Assembly (NCBI RefSeq): GCF_009737085.1
Contig: NZ_WOVL01000003.1
Span: forward strand, 124,001-188,000
Length of the DNA stretch: 64,000 nucleotides
Reading direction: 5' to 3'
From: Paenibacillus sp. NEAU-GSW1
GTDB taxonomy: Bacteria; Bacillota; Bacilli; Paenibacillales; Paenibacillaceae
Every line of letters starts with the position of its first letter. Positions within the stretch are counted from its first letter, which is position 1. Shown here one piece after another: positions 54,096 through 61,432 of this stretch. The translations under genes were made by a program, and so were the position numbers. Under the pieces are notes generated by a model, which saw nothing but the letters and a program-made list of their open reading frames with translations, was not told the origin of the DNA and did no database searches.

Positions 54096-54190
54096 AGCAA
54101 TATCAGATCATCACAAAATCCAGTCCTCATGCGGTAGTGGATTTACATGATGGAGGCGAACCGTAAGAATCTAAATTCACGATTCACCTA
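54096..54190. repeat. Two-hairpin interspersed element, copy G
   Basis: A GCAATATCAGATCATCACAAAA leader, imperfect hairpin 1 (ATCCAGTCC TCATGC GGTAGTGGAT) and hairpin 2 with GGCGAACCGT...ACGATTCACC, which pair with one G-T wobble. It lies between the divergent exporter and sigma-factor genes and ends neither of them. Apart from this and the sigma-factor promoter nothing is seen in the 319-bp gap. Confidence 0.8.
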
Positions 54191-54232
54191 CTGCAGTATA
54201 ATACAGGTTAAGACCCCCATTAAAAAAATAGT

Positions 54233-54256
54233 GACCGTTTGTTAGCCTGAGCGGTC
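54233..54256 (+). promoter_or_regulatory. Candidate ECF-type autoregulated promoter
   Basis: TGACCGTTT and CGGTCTA lie 40-65 bp before the sigma gene and recall ECF promoters (TGAAAC-like -35, CGTC-like -10). GACCG and CGGTC also form an inverted repeat. No sigma-A promoter was seen nearby. Autoregulation is typical of ECF sigma factors; the assignment is by eye. Confidence 0.45.
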
Positions 54257-54298
54257 TAACTAGTATAAAGATAATAACAACAGAAAGGAGTTTACCAA

Positions 54299-54832
54299 GT
54301 GGACTTTACAGAACTCGCAGCAAAAGCTGCGGCAGGCGATGCTGATGCTTTTATTAATTTGATCAAACGGTTAGAGAACTCTCTGCATTTTATGGCCAAG
54401 TCCATCCTGACCAAAGATGAAGACGTGGCAGATGCCCTGCAGGAAACCATTCTCAAGGCTTTCAGATCTGTCTCTTCTTTACGGGAGCCAAAGTATTTCA
54501 AAACCTGGATATTCCGGATTTTGATCAACGAGTGTCATAACATTATATCGCAACAATCAGGTTCAATTGCCTATGCGGAGGTCCCGCAGGCTACCTCTTA
54601 CTCCGGCGACTACGAGAAGGTTGATCTTAGAGAGGCTGTAAACCGGCTGGATGAACCGCAGCGCCTTGCGGTCATTCTTCATTATTTTGAAGACCTTCCG
54701 CTTCGTCAGGTAGCCCGGGTCCTAGATATTTCGGAAAGCGCCGTGAAGATGCGTCTTTCCAGGGCGCGTGACGCCCTACAACGAACTTTACCCAGTATGT
54801 ATGAAGGGAAGATGACTTATGGAAGAGTTTAA
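54299..54832 (+). CDS. ECF RNA polymerase sigma factor
   Basis: A 177-residue sigma-70 family factor of group 4. Region 2 (~20-85) has DVADALQETILKAFRSV and FKTWIFRILINECHN. Region 4 (~120-165) has LPLRQVARVLDISESAVKMRLSRARDAL. The GTG start follows AAAGGAG at 8 bp. It overlaps the anti-sigma gene by 14 bp, the usual arrangement for an autoregulated, membrane-sensed stress pathway. Confidence 0.94.
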   Translation: MDFTELAAKAAAGDADAFINLIKRLENSLHFMAKSILTKDEDVADALQETILKAFRSVSSLREPKYFKTWIFRILINECHNIISQQSGSIAYAEVPQATSYSGDYEKVDLREAVNRLDEPQRLAVILHYFEDLPLRQVARVLDISESAVKMRLSRARDALQRTLPSMYEGKMTYGRV

Positions 54833-55898
54833 CTTTAAGAAGGATTTAAATATGGAGATGTCCCCGCTCGTCCGATCCCGTCTGGATGAAACCTATGCAC
54901 TCCTGTCCCAGCAGGCGCAACGCACCGGCAGAAGGAAATCTTCACGGTCTCGCCGACTGGCTCTAACTACGACAGCAGCTGGAATCCTAGCAGCAGGTTT
55001 GTTCATTTCCCCTTTTGTTTCTCCTGCTATGGCTAGTTCACTAAAGAACATCCCTGTTATCGGCAGTATCTTCACCACGATACAAGGCGACACGGGACTT
55101 CGCATAGCCGGCGAACTTGGTCTTACTTCAACCGTCAACCGTACAGTTTCCTATGAGGACGTAAATCTTGAAGTGACCGAAACACTTTATGACGGACACA
55201 GGGCCGCTTTTCTGCTGAACGTGACGGCACCAAACCTGGAGAACGGAACCTATAACAATGGGAAAAAGAATATCAGACTGAGTCAAGCCGTATCGAATAT
55301 AAGTCTCTCTATAGATGGCAAGCAGCAGAATGGAAAAGTCTTCTACGGGAGTGCAGGAGAAGCCCATCCGAATACATTGGTCTTTGAAGCCGTAATTGAC
55401 CCTCAAGCCGCACCCAATTCCTTCGATTCCACTGTTACAATCACTCTCGACGGGATTGACCATGAGTTTACCGTGGACATTCCGTTTAAGAAAACAACCG
55501 ATCAAACGGTTGAGCTAAGTCCGGGGGCCGTCACCGTTAGCGACGACCTTGCCTTCTCTGTCTCCAAGGTTTGGGTAACGCCGATTACGACACGACTGAC
55601 GACTTCCATCGCCCTTACAGATGCTGCGACGTTGACTTCTAAAGAGGAGAAGCGCTTGCTCAAAATCAGAGTAGCCATATTTGACGATCAAGGACGTCGT
55701 CTGACTCCACTGAACGGAGAAGGCGTTATTGAAGGAAACAGCCTAGTCTTCGACTACCGCTACGCTTCCCAATTAGGAACGAGCAAGTATTTTATTGCAA
55801 AGCCCTTCGTCGTCAAGGACAGTTTTGAAGAGGATGTAGAGGAAGACCAATATTTAAAGGAATTGGAAACGAAGATCGAGCTTCCTTTTGCCAACTAA
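54819..55898 (+). CDS. DUF4179 membrane protein, probable anti-sigma factor
   Basis: A 359-residue protein with a cytoplasmic N terminus (~1-45), one membrane helix (~48-70) and a large outer part containing SLKNIPVIGSIF, the DUF4179 signature, followed by a beta-rich region (DUF5643-like). The pair ECF sigma + DUF4179 is widespread in Bacillales, with the DUF4179 protein holding the sigma factor until a cell-envelope signal arrives (family knowledge). AAGGGAAG precedes the ATG. Confidence 0.9.
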   Translation: MEEFNFKKDLNMEMSPLVRSRLDETYALLSQQAQRTGRRKSSRSRRLALTTTAAGILAAGLFISPFVSPAMASSLKNIPVIGSIFTTIQGDTGLRIAGELGLTSTVNRTVSYEDVNLEVTETLYDGHRAAFLLNVTAPNLENGTYNNGKKNIRLSQAVSNISLSIDGKQQNGKVFYGSAGEAHPNTLVFEAVIDPQAAPNSFDSTVTITLDGIDHEFTVDIPFKKTTDQTVELSPGAVTVSDDLAFSVSKVWVTPITTRLTTSIALTDAATLTSKEEKRLLKIRVAIFDDQGRRLTPLNGEGVIEGNSLVFDYRYASQLGTSKYFIAKPFVVKDSFEEDVEEDQYLKELETKIELPFAN

Positions 55899-55909
55899 TA
55901 TAGAGATAA

Positions 55910-55947
55910 CGGACTGTGAATCTCTTCTTCGCAGTCCGATTTTTTTA
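55910..55947 (+). terminator. Terminator after the anti-sigma gene
   Basis: CGGACTG / CAGTCCG stem with a run of seven T after it, 12 bp past the stop. It separates the sigma operon from vanZ. Confidence 0.85.
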
Positions 55948-55990
55948 TCGTTACATTTGCAGACCAACCAACAGAAGGAGAGGTTTATCG

Positions 55991-56536
55991 GTGTCTATTC
56001 AATTTACGATACAATCGTGGTATGTTTTAGTCCCTTTGTTTCTTGTTCTATTCGTTTACTTCAGTACTAAGACCTTCGCTAGCAAGACCTATTCCGTGAC
56101 ACGGTTTATGTTGATGCTCACGTTTACATTCTATACCCTGGCAGTTCTTCATCTGGTCTTCTTCCCGATTGAAGTAAATATCGGACAATTTGCCAACCAG
56201 ACGCCGTGGTATAAGAGCATTAACTTTATCCCCGTCTTGACTATAGATATAAAGACTTTTATCTATAACATTATGATGCTCACACCGCTTGGAATGTACC
56301 TGCCGTTATTGAGCAATAAATTCAACAGCACCTTAAGTGCAGCAAAGTTTTCTCTATGTATGAGTCTTTCCTTTGAGGCTCTGCAGTTAGTTATTCGGAT
56401 TTTGCTTGGCAACGGCAGAAGTACCGATATAAATGACATCATCGCCAATACGATCGGCGGAGTAGTTGGCTTCCTAGCCTATAAACTACTTATTAAAGCG
56501 AAACCTATCAAGCTGTTGGCGGATAGAAGCCATTGA
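55991..56536 (+). CDS. VanZ family protein
   Basis: A 181-residue protein with four or five membrane helices and the VanZ pattern: VLHLVFFPIEV, then NFIPVLT, IYNIMMLTPLGMYLP and the end GRSTDINDIIANTIGGVVGF. VanZ proteins give low teicoplanin resistance in enterococci; most relatives have unknown functions in the envelope. The GTG at 55991 follows AAGGAG at about 11 bp; the frame is open further upstream without a ribosome site. Confidence 0.88.
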   Translation: MSIQFTIQSWYVLVPLFLVLFVYFSTKTFASKTYSVTRFMLMLTFTFYTLAVLHLVFFPIEVNIGQFANQTPWYKSINFIPVLTIDIKTFIYNIMMLTPLGMYLPLLSNKFNSTLSAAKFSLCMSLSFEALQLVIRILLGNGRSTDINDIIANTIGGVVGFLAYKLLIKAKPIKLLADRSH

Positions 56537-56540
56537 AAAA

Positions 56541-56600
56541 AGCAAAAACCACATCCTCATGCGGATGTGGTTTTACATGGTGGAGGCGAGGGGATTTGCC
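56541..56600. repeat. Interspersed element, copy H (hairpin 1 plus tRNA-like tail)
   Basis: Perfect stem AAAACCACATCC / GGATGTGGTTTT around TCATGC, then ACATGGTGGAGGCGAGGGGATT. On the minus strand the tail reads AATCCCCTCGCCTCCACCA, which resembles the T arm and acceptor end of a tRNA or tmRNA more than the other copies do. It lies between the converging vanZ and excisionase-like genes and can terminate both. Confidence 0.8.
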
Positions 56601-56610
56601 ACGCTGGCTT

Positions 56611-56838
56611 CTACCTATTCTCAACAATTTGGTCGATTTCACTCTTAAGCAATAGGTATCTATGAACATTTCTCATGATCGGAACTTTAGTTAAATTATT
56701 TTTATCCACGAATACTTTCATCTGGTCTTTGGAGAGACCGATTAACTTACCAGCCTCCGTGACGGTTAATACAGCTACGTTGCTCGTTGCGTTAAAGTCT
56801 CTTTTTAATTTTTGGTTCCAGTCTTCAAAAACGTTCAT
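56611..56838 (-). CDS. Small excisionase/AlpA-like DNA-binding protein
   Basis: A 75-residue protein with a helix-turn-helix: VAVLTVTEAGKLIGLSKDQM is the MerR/excisionase-type recognition segment, and the tail RYLLLKSEIDQIVENR is typical of 'helix-turn-helix domain 17' proteins. Such proteins act as excisionases or small regulators of mobile elements. There is no integrase nearby. It lies between repeat copies H and I. Confidence 0.75.
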   Translation of the reverse strand: MNVFEDWNQKLKRDFNATSNVAVLTVTEAGKLIGLSKDQMKVFVDKNNLTKVPIMRNVHRYLLLKSEIDQIVENR

Positions 56839-56881
56839 TTATCGTTTCCTCTCTATTCCTCGTCGATCGGATACTTCATTA

Positions 56882-57011
56882 TATCATGACTTCACGCAAA
56901 TATCAGATAAACACAAAACCCAGTCCTCATGCTGACTGGGTTCTCATAATGCAGGCGAAGCGTGGGTGTGCAAAACCACAATTCGCCGGAGCTTGATCCT
57001 AATGATGTTTG
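56882..57011. repeat. Two-hairpin interspersed element, copy I
   Basis: Hairpin 1 CCCAGTCC TCATGC TGACTGGG (one mismatch), hairpin 2 GGCGAAGCGTGG...CCACAATTCGCC, tail GGAGCTTGAT. The left flank is nearly the same as that of copy B for about 35 bp. It lies downstream of the GHKL ATPase gene and can terminate it. Confidence 0.85.
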
Positions 57012-57071
57012 AAGGTAAGTCGCTAATATATTGATCATTTTATTTCTAAATAGCACTGGTTTTAATCGCAG

Positions 57072-59042
57072 TTAAGCTGATTCTGTATCTTCGAGTAAAT
57101 CCCCCATATATGGTTCACTTAGTACTTTCTGAACAATCGTCGTATCAGTATAACCTTTATATCGATCATCCAATTGTTCCTTGAGCCTCAGTAACCGTTG
57201 ATTTGCGGTACTTACCAGTTGACCAAAGGTAGTTGCCTCGATACGACCTCTCTCAGGATTATCACCGACTTTACGGATTCGGGTTACTTTTGAATCAATT
57301 TCATGACCTACAACAAAAGCGTTAATAAATGGCGTACCGCTTAGATGTCCCGAATTAAGAAGATCCTCCACATAATGTCCCGCTTGATCCATCTCACTAC
57401 GACCAATCGCAAAGCCGCCACGCTTTAGTTCAATAATAAGTATCCTCTTCATCTTCAACAGCGGACTTTCATCGTCAAACTCTTCTGAACAAACGGCGGA
57501 CATTGTAGCGTTCTCCACGATAATAATATCAGGGCGATTACGCGCATTATAAAAAGCATCCTTGTTCACTTTCTTCTGGAACAACTTACTCATTGCAGAT
57601 GTAAGCGAAACATTGGACGTATAGTGCGGAGAATCAAATTCAGGTCCAAATAACCAACGTGCTTGTAGAACTAAAGGATGTAAGGTCTTCAGTTCATCTG
57701 TAGTAGGCTCTTTCGAAAACCTGCTCAAAGCTTCAATAACAAGCAGCCTTTTATCGATTTCATCAAGAACGACTAATGCATCTTTTACACTCCAGTCATC
57801 AAGAAGGCGATTTAATCCGTCAACATCCTCCTCGGTTAGCATAGAGAGCTTGTGAAGTAAACTGGCGCCGCTCCTCGATTTCTCAAGCTGAATAACAGCT
57901 TGAACCGCCGCTGATAGGTACTCTTGGTTGATTGTCGGCTGCTCTTCCGTTAGCTGCTCAACGAACTGGGAAACCTCAACTCTACCCAGTGCATGTAATT
58001 GGATTAACTCCGTTCGATGCTGAAATAACACCGCATGCTGCGTCTCTTGAATTCTTTCTTTCATGGATTGCTTATATAATGCCTCTATATTGGAAGCCAC
58101 AATTCGATAAACACTGTCAATGATTGGTCCCCTCTTAAATGCTGACCAATCGGGCATAACCTCATCGAATAGATCATTCGTTTTGACAACGATAGTATGG
58201 CGCTTAGCGAAGCTCGTTCTACCGTCCACTGAATAATCACCAAGTGTCCAACTCGGTTCGCCGACAAGCCGATTACCAACCCAAAAAGCTACTCCGTGTT
58301 GTCGTGCCGTCTTCGCTGTTTTCGAAGAATCAATAATCACAAGTTCAAGTGATACATTGTCACTTACAATTATCTTTCTGGAATCAATAAGCCCTTGATG
58401 CTGCATCAATTCAATTGAGGAACCATTTACAGTTACTTGAAATCTCGGGTCCTGCATGAATCTTGCTGAAAGCAACTCACGAACCACTTTCGGGTCAGGA
58501 AGATTCCTTTCCACTTTCGCTCGTAATATCGTGCCATGCCCCGGTCCCTTAATACGTTCTTCATGTATAAGTGTAAATGGCTGCGGACCGCTCATTACTG
58601 CAACAATAAACCTCGAACCAATTCCACTCTCATGAAAGGTTTCTACAATATACTGATTTGAAAAACAAAGCATACCATGTCTGCCGACTCCATTTCTACC
58701 GAATGCTCGCCGGTACCCGGTGCCATTACCTTGAGGAAACTGTACAATATCACCCTGGTATTTTAAGCGGTTATATCCAAGTGTCATCCATCGTTTTCTG
58801 AAGTCCTCTGGCATCAGACCTGTTCCATTATCTGCTACAATTATTTCATTTGAAAATTCACTTGGGATCGTAATGCTAACATCCGAAGCGCCAGCATCCC
58901 AAGCATTCGCTACCAACTCAGTTAAAGCAATATCTGGGGAATTAGCGAGTGCTCCTAACGTGCGCACCAAATAATCTTCTTCAAAGAGCGATCCAAATAA
59001 ATAATCCAAGACAACACCGCCTAACCTGAGATATTGGTACAT
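57072..59042 (-). CDS. GHKL (Hsp90/MORC-like) ATPase with PD-(D/E)XK-like C terminus
   Basis: A protein of about 656 residues. The N-terminal ATPase has ALTELVANAWDAGASDV (N box, ~38-54), IIVADNGTGLMPEDF (G1) and RRAFGRNGVGRHGML (G2). A middle domain and a helical part follow. The C terminus (~495-600) has RPDIIIVEN and then ILIIELKRGGFAIG, spaced like the catalytic D...ExK of PD-(D/E)XK nucleases. ATPase-nuclease fusions of this sort are common in anti-phage loci. The ATG at 59042 has only a weak AGAGAG; a TTG at 59009 follows GGCGGTG and gives 645 residues. It is not DNA gyrase, MutL or histidine kinase. Confidence 0.8.
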   Translation of the reverse strand: MYQYLRLGGVVLDYLFGSLFEEDYLVRTLGALANSPDIALTELVANAWDAGASDVSITIPSEFSNEIIVADNGTGLMPEDFRKRWMTLGYNRLKYQGDIVQFPQGNGTGYRRAFGRNGVGRHGMLCFSNQYIVETFHESGIGSRFIVAVMSGPQPFTLIHEERIKGPGHGTILRAKVERNLPDPKVVRELLSARFMQDPRFQVTVNGSSIELMQHQGLIDSRKIIVSDNVSLELVIIDSSKTAKTARQHGVAFWVGNRLVGEPSWTLGDYSVDGRTSFAKRHTIVVKTNDLFDEVMPDWSAFKRGPIIDSVYRIVASNIEALYKQSMKERIQETQHAVLFQHRTELIQLHALGRVEVSQFVEQLTEEQPTINQEYLSAAVQAVIQLEKSRSGASLLHKLSMLTEEDVDGLNRLLDDWSVKDALVVLDEIDKRLLVIEALSRFSKEPTTDELKTLHPLVLQARWLFGPEFDSPHYTSNVSLTSAMSKLFQKKVNKDAFYNARNRPDIIIVENATMSAVCSEEFDDESPLLKMKRILIIELKRGGFAIGRSEMDQAGHYVEDLLNSGHLSGTPFINAFVVGHEIDSKVTRIRKVGDNPERGRIEATTFGQLVSTANQRLLRLKEQLDDRYKGYTDTTIVQKVLSEPYMGDLLEDTESA

Positions 59043-59156
59043 CGATGGCTCTCTTGGTTGTGTTGTTTTTAATTCGCCAAGTATTTACAAACACCTTCTG
59101 TAAGGTGCATCAACGCGCCATTATGTAATAATTCATCATATCATCTGAACCAGCAT

Positions 59157-59258
59157 AGCAAAAACCCACTACCTCATGCGGTAGTGGGTTTACATGGTGG
59201 AGGCGAATCGTGGGTATGTAAAACACAATCCGCCGGAGTGTGCTGATTCGGATATTTG
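59157..59258. repeat. Two-hairpin interspersed element, copy J
   Basis: Perfect 9-bp stem CCCACTACC / GGTAGTGGG around TCATGC, then hairpin 2 GGCGAATCGTG / CACAATCCGCC (with G-T wobbles) and the tail GGAGTGTGCTGATTCGGATA. It lies just past the DUF5615 gene and can terminate it on the minus strand. Confidence 0.88.
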
Positions 59259-59298
59259 CAAATTCTTATGTCTATTTAAGCATGGAACAAAGAACTAG

Positions 59299-59670
59299 TC
59301 AGGGATAATACCTTATAATTGCAGATTGTTTATTATACACCCATATAGAATTTGCAACGCTAGTTACTGTTCTGAAAAAGTTATTTAAATCCCCGCATAC
59401 TTGTTCTGCATTCATCCTATTTAATTGAAATTTCAACCAGAGGAGTCCTCCATGAGTAACCCCTTCTATTCGAGGAGGAATTTGAATAATAAAATGTTTT
59501 CCATTGTGAGTTATGAGTACTCTATTCTGATTGCGTGCTATTTCAAAAACTCTCTCATCTGTAATTCCTTTTAGCCCCAATGATTGGACACTTATTACAT
59601 CATGACCATCTTGCTCGAATAATTCTGCTGCTCTTAGAGTTATGTTCTCATCTAAAAATAATCTCATCAT
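59299..59670 (-). CDS. DUF5615 PIN-like toxin
   Basis: A 123-residue PIN-like protein. It begins MMRLFLDENITLRAAELFEQ, giving the first acidic pair, and VLITHNGKHF replaces the family's usual LITxDxDF, so one acidic residue of the active site is changed (Asp to Asn/Gly region). DUF5615 proteins pair with DUF433 antitoxins, as here: the start overlaps the DUF433 stop (TGATG). Probable RNase toxin. Confidence 0.86.
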   Translation of the reverse strand: MMRLFLDENITLRAAELFEQDGHDVISVQSLGLKGITDERVFEIARNQNRVLITHNGKHFIIQIPPRIEGVTHGGLLWLKFQLNRMNAEQVCGDLNNFFRTVTSVANSIWVYNKQSAIIRYYP

Positions 59671-60143
59671 CAGTCCTCATGAAACGGTATATCGAGTATA
59701 TCAATCACAAAATTAATTGAAGACCTTATTTTTTCCTCTTCAATACCATAATCTTCACTAATCTCAGAAATGCGCATCCCATCCCTAAGGCAAGAAACAA
59801 TAAGCGAAACAGAGATTCGAGAACCAGCAACAGCAGGCATACCACCAATAACTTGCTTATTCATACTTACAGAAGGATGGTTATACGCTACTTTTTCAAA
59901 ATATTCACTAGGATTCATAATGCTTCCCACCTGTTTCCATTCTTGGTGGTATCCATTATATTCAAATCTAAGTTGTTTTAGTCCCCCATTTTGAACATTT
60001 CTTACGAAAAGCTCATATTCATTAGGTTTTGAGTCACATGGTCTTTTAAATTGGCCTTTATCAGTAAACCATCTTCCTGATACCATGTCGTTCGAGTTGC
60101 ATATTAGCCTATTAATTCTATCATTTAGATATACTGCTTCCAT
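59670..60143 (-). CDS. DUF433 antitoxin with N-terminal extension
   Basis: A 157-residue protein. The C-terminal ~75 residues are a DUF433 domain (HPSVSMNKQVIGGMPAVAGS then RISVSLIVSCLRDGMRISEI), the helix-turn-helix antitoxin that partners PIN-like DUF5615 toxins. The ~80-residue N-terminal part (RNVQNGGLKQLRFEYNGYHQ) is not recognised; it is longer than usual, so it may bind another partner. The gene is 15 bp behind the next gene upstream. Confidence 0.85.
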   Translation of the reverse strand: MEAVYLNDRINRLICNSNDMVSGRWFTDKGQFKRPCDSKPNEYELFVRNVQNGGLKQLRFEYNGYHQEWKQVGSIMNPSEYFEKVAYNHPSVSMNKQVIGGMPAVAGSRISVSLIVSCLRDGMRISEISEDYGIEEEKIRSSINFVIDILDIPFHED

Positions 60144-60158
60144 TTTTATTACCCTCTT

Positions 60159-60707
60159 CTATCTATCAATTTTTTTGATAGTGTCTACAGCCTCTTCTAA
60201 CACCTTTACAATTTCCTTAAGTTCTTTAGTTGAGAGCTCTAGAGCAAATCTATGATTCGAATCAGGCTTTATAGAGTCGTTATAAACAAGACTTAAGATT
60301 ACACTTGTACCTATTATATAATTAGGGTCTTCCTTACTACGTTTAGTAGCAATTTCATAATCTATTTCTTCAAATGTATTTATAACACTAGTTGATCGAA
60401 TCCTAGCATGCTCCAAAACATCTTCATTTTGATTCAAGAATATTTCTGAAATAATTTGGATCTTCGCTTCATCAATGTTTTTAGATGAAACACCATTAGA
60501 TAAATCACGGACAACTTTAAGAATAATAAAGGCTACATCAACAAATTCTTCCTCTGAAAATGTAGAGTCTATTTTAGGTAATTCTTCGTCTAAATCAATC
60601 GTGGGTCGAAAGTATACCTGTTCTCTCCCCCACTTAGCACCAACCTTACCATCTTTGTAAAATTGGGAGAACAGCTCAACATATCTACGAAATTGTTCTA
60701 GAGTCAT
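60159..60707 (-). CDS. Hypothetical protein in toxin-antitoxin operon
   Basis: A 182-residue acidic, mostly helical protein of unknown family (FVDVAFIILKVVRDLSNGVS, end KELKEIVKVLEEAVDTIKKI). GAGGTGAAAG precedes the ATG. It opens the operon 60707-59299, so it is probably made with the antitoxin-toxin pair; it may be a third component or an unrelated passenger. Confidence 0.7.
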   Translation of the reverse strand: MTLEQFRRYVELFSQFYKDGKVGAKWGREQVYFRPTIDLDEELPKIDSTFSEEEFVDVAFIILKVVRDLSNGVSSKNIDEAKIQIISEIFLNQNEDVLEHARIRSTSVINTFEEIDYEIATKRSKEDPNYIIGTSVILSLVYNDSIKPDSNHRFALELSTKELKEIVKVLEEAVDTIKKIDR

Positions 60708-60967
60708 AGACTTTCACCTCACCTCTCACATAAACATTATCAAGTAGTTCTTCTATTATAAGTTGCCAGCATATTACAAATCAACAGTTCTCTGAAATAC
60801 TTCTTAATTAAAGAAAATCCACATTATTAAGAGACCATGGACTGACTATGACTGAAAGAGGTGACTCCTTCACTATCGAACTATTAGTAGAATAGTATCA
60901 TCGCAATCAATAATAAGATAGATTCCTGCCATCTTGTCTAATGTTAGAAAATCGACCATCTCTAAAC
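60708..60967. other. Gene-free stretch upstream of TA operon
   Basis: AT-rich sequence with no supported gene. It should hold the promoter of the 60707 operon, but I see no clear -35/-10 pair. Confidence 0.4.
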
Positions 60968-61075
60968 AGCAAAAACCCACTACCTCATGCGGTAGTGGAT
61001 TTACATGGTGGAGGCGAACCGTGGCTATGCAAAACCACAATTCGCCGCAGGGTGATGATTCAGATGTTTGGGGAG
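60968..61075. repeat. Two-hairpin interspersed element, copy K
   Basis: Hairpin 1 CCCACTACC TCATGC GGTAGTGGA (one mismatch; otherwise like J) and hairpin 2 GGCGAACCGTGG / CCACAATTCGCC, a full 12-bp stem with two G-T pairs. The tail GGTGATGATTCAGATG extends as in copy F. It lies between the divergent TA operon and hsdM and ends neither. Confidence 0.85.
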
Positions 61076-61356
61076 GCGGCCTAGATCTTTTCGATACTGT
61101 TTGCCCCTCCGAATATAATTCGCTCGTCATTTTCAACAAATCTCCCTTTTGTTCTCGTCCCGAGTTCAAGAGCTTCATTTATATGCGATATAAATGCCCG
61201 TTTCCCACTTTTGTTTATTTAAAAATCCTATTACAGAAAACGTCATCAAACAATGATCAAAGACTCTGATTGTAGTACGCAGCAAGTGTTTCTTTTCTGA
61301 CAGAGTGCTTATCCTAATTGAATAATAGTATGCTTCACAAAGTAAATAAAATACAT

Positions 61357-61385
61357 TTGAAGTTTTCGCCAGCATTTGGTATAGT
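61357..61385 (+). promoter_or_regulatory. hsdM promoter
   Basis: TTGAAG (61357-61362) and TATAGT (61380-61385) are 17 bp apart, about 50 bp before the hsdM start codon. The match to sigma-A consensus is good. Confidence 0.7.
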
Positions 61386-61432
61386 TACTTATGCAAGAAA
61401 TTTCGACATTTTAATACAAAGGAGTTTCTCAC

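Noticed and set aside
5246-61075. Dispersed repeats considered as a CRISPR array
   Set aside because: Copies are kilobases apart, vary in the stems and have no regular spacers; no cas genes are present.
60873-61178. 101-codon minus-strand frame
   Set aside because: It spans both hairpins of repeat copy K, and its residues are those encoded by the repeat; not a protein gene.
61081-61218. Protein-like fragment on the minus strand (GKRAFISHINEALELGTRTK and ending GGANSIEKI)
   Set aside because: It has no start codon and is bounded by stops after about 45 codons. It may be a gene relic, but no family is recognised, so it is not listed.
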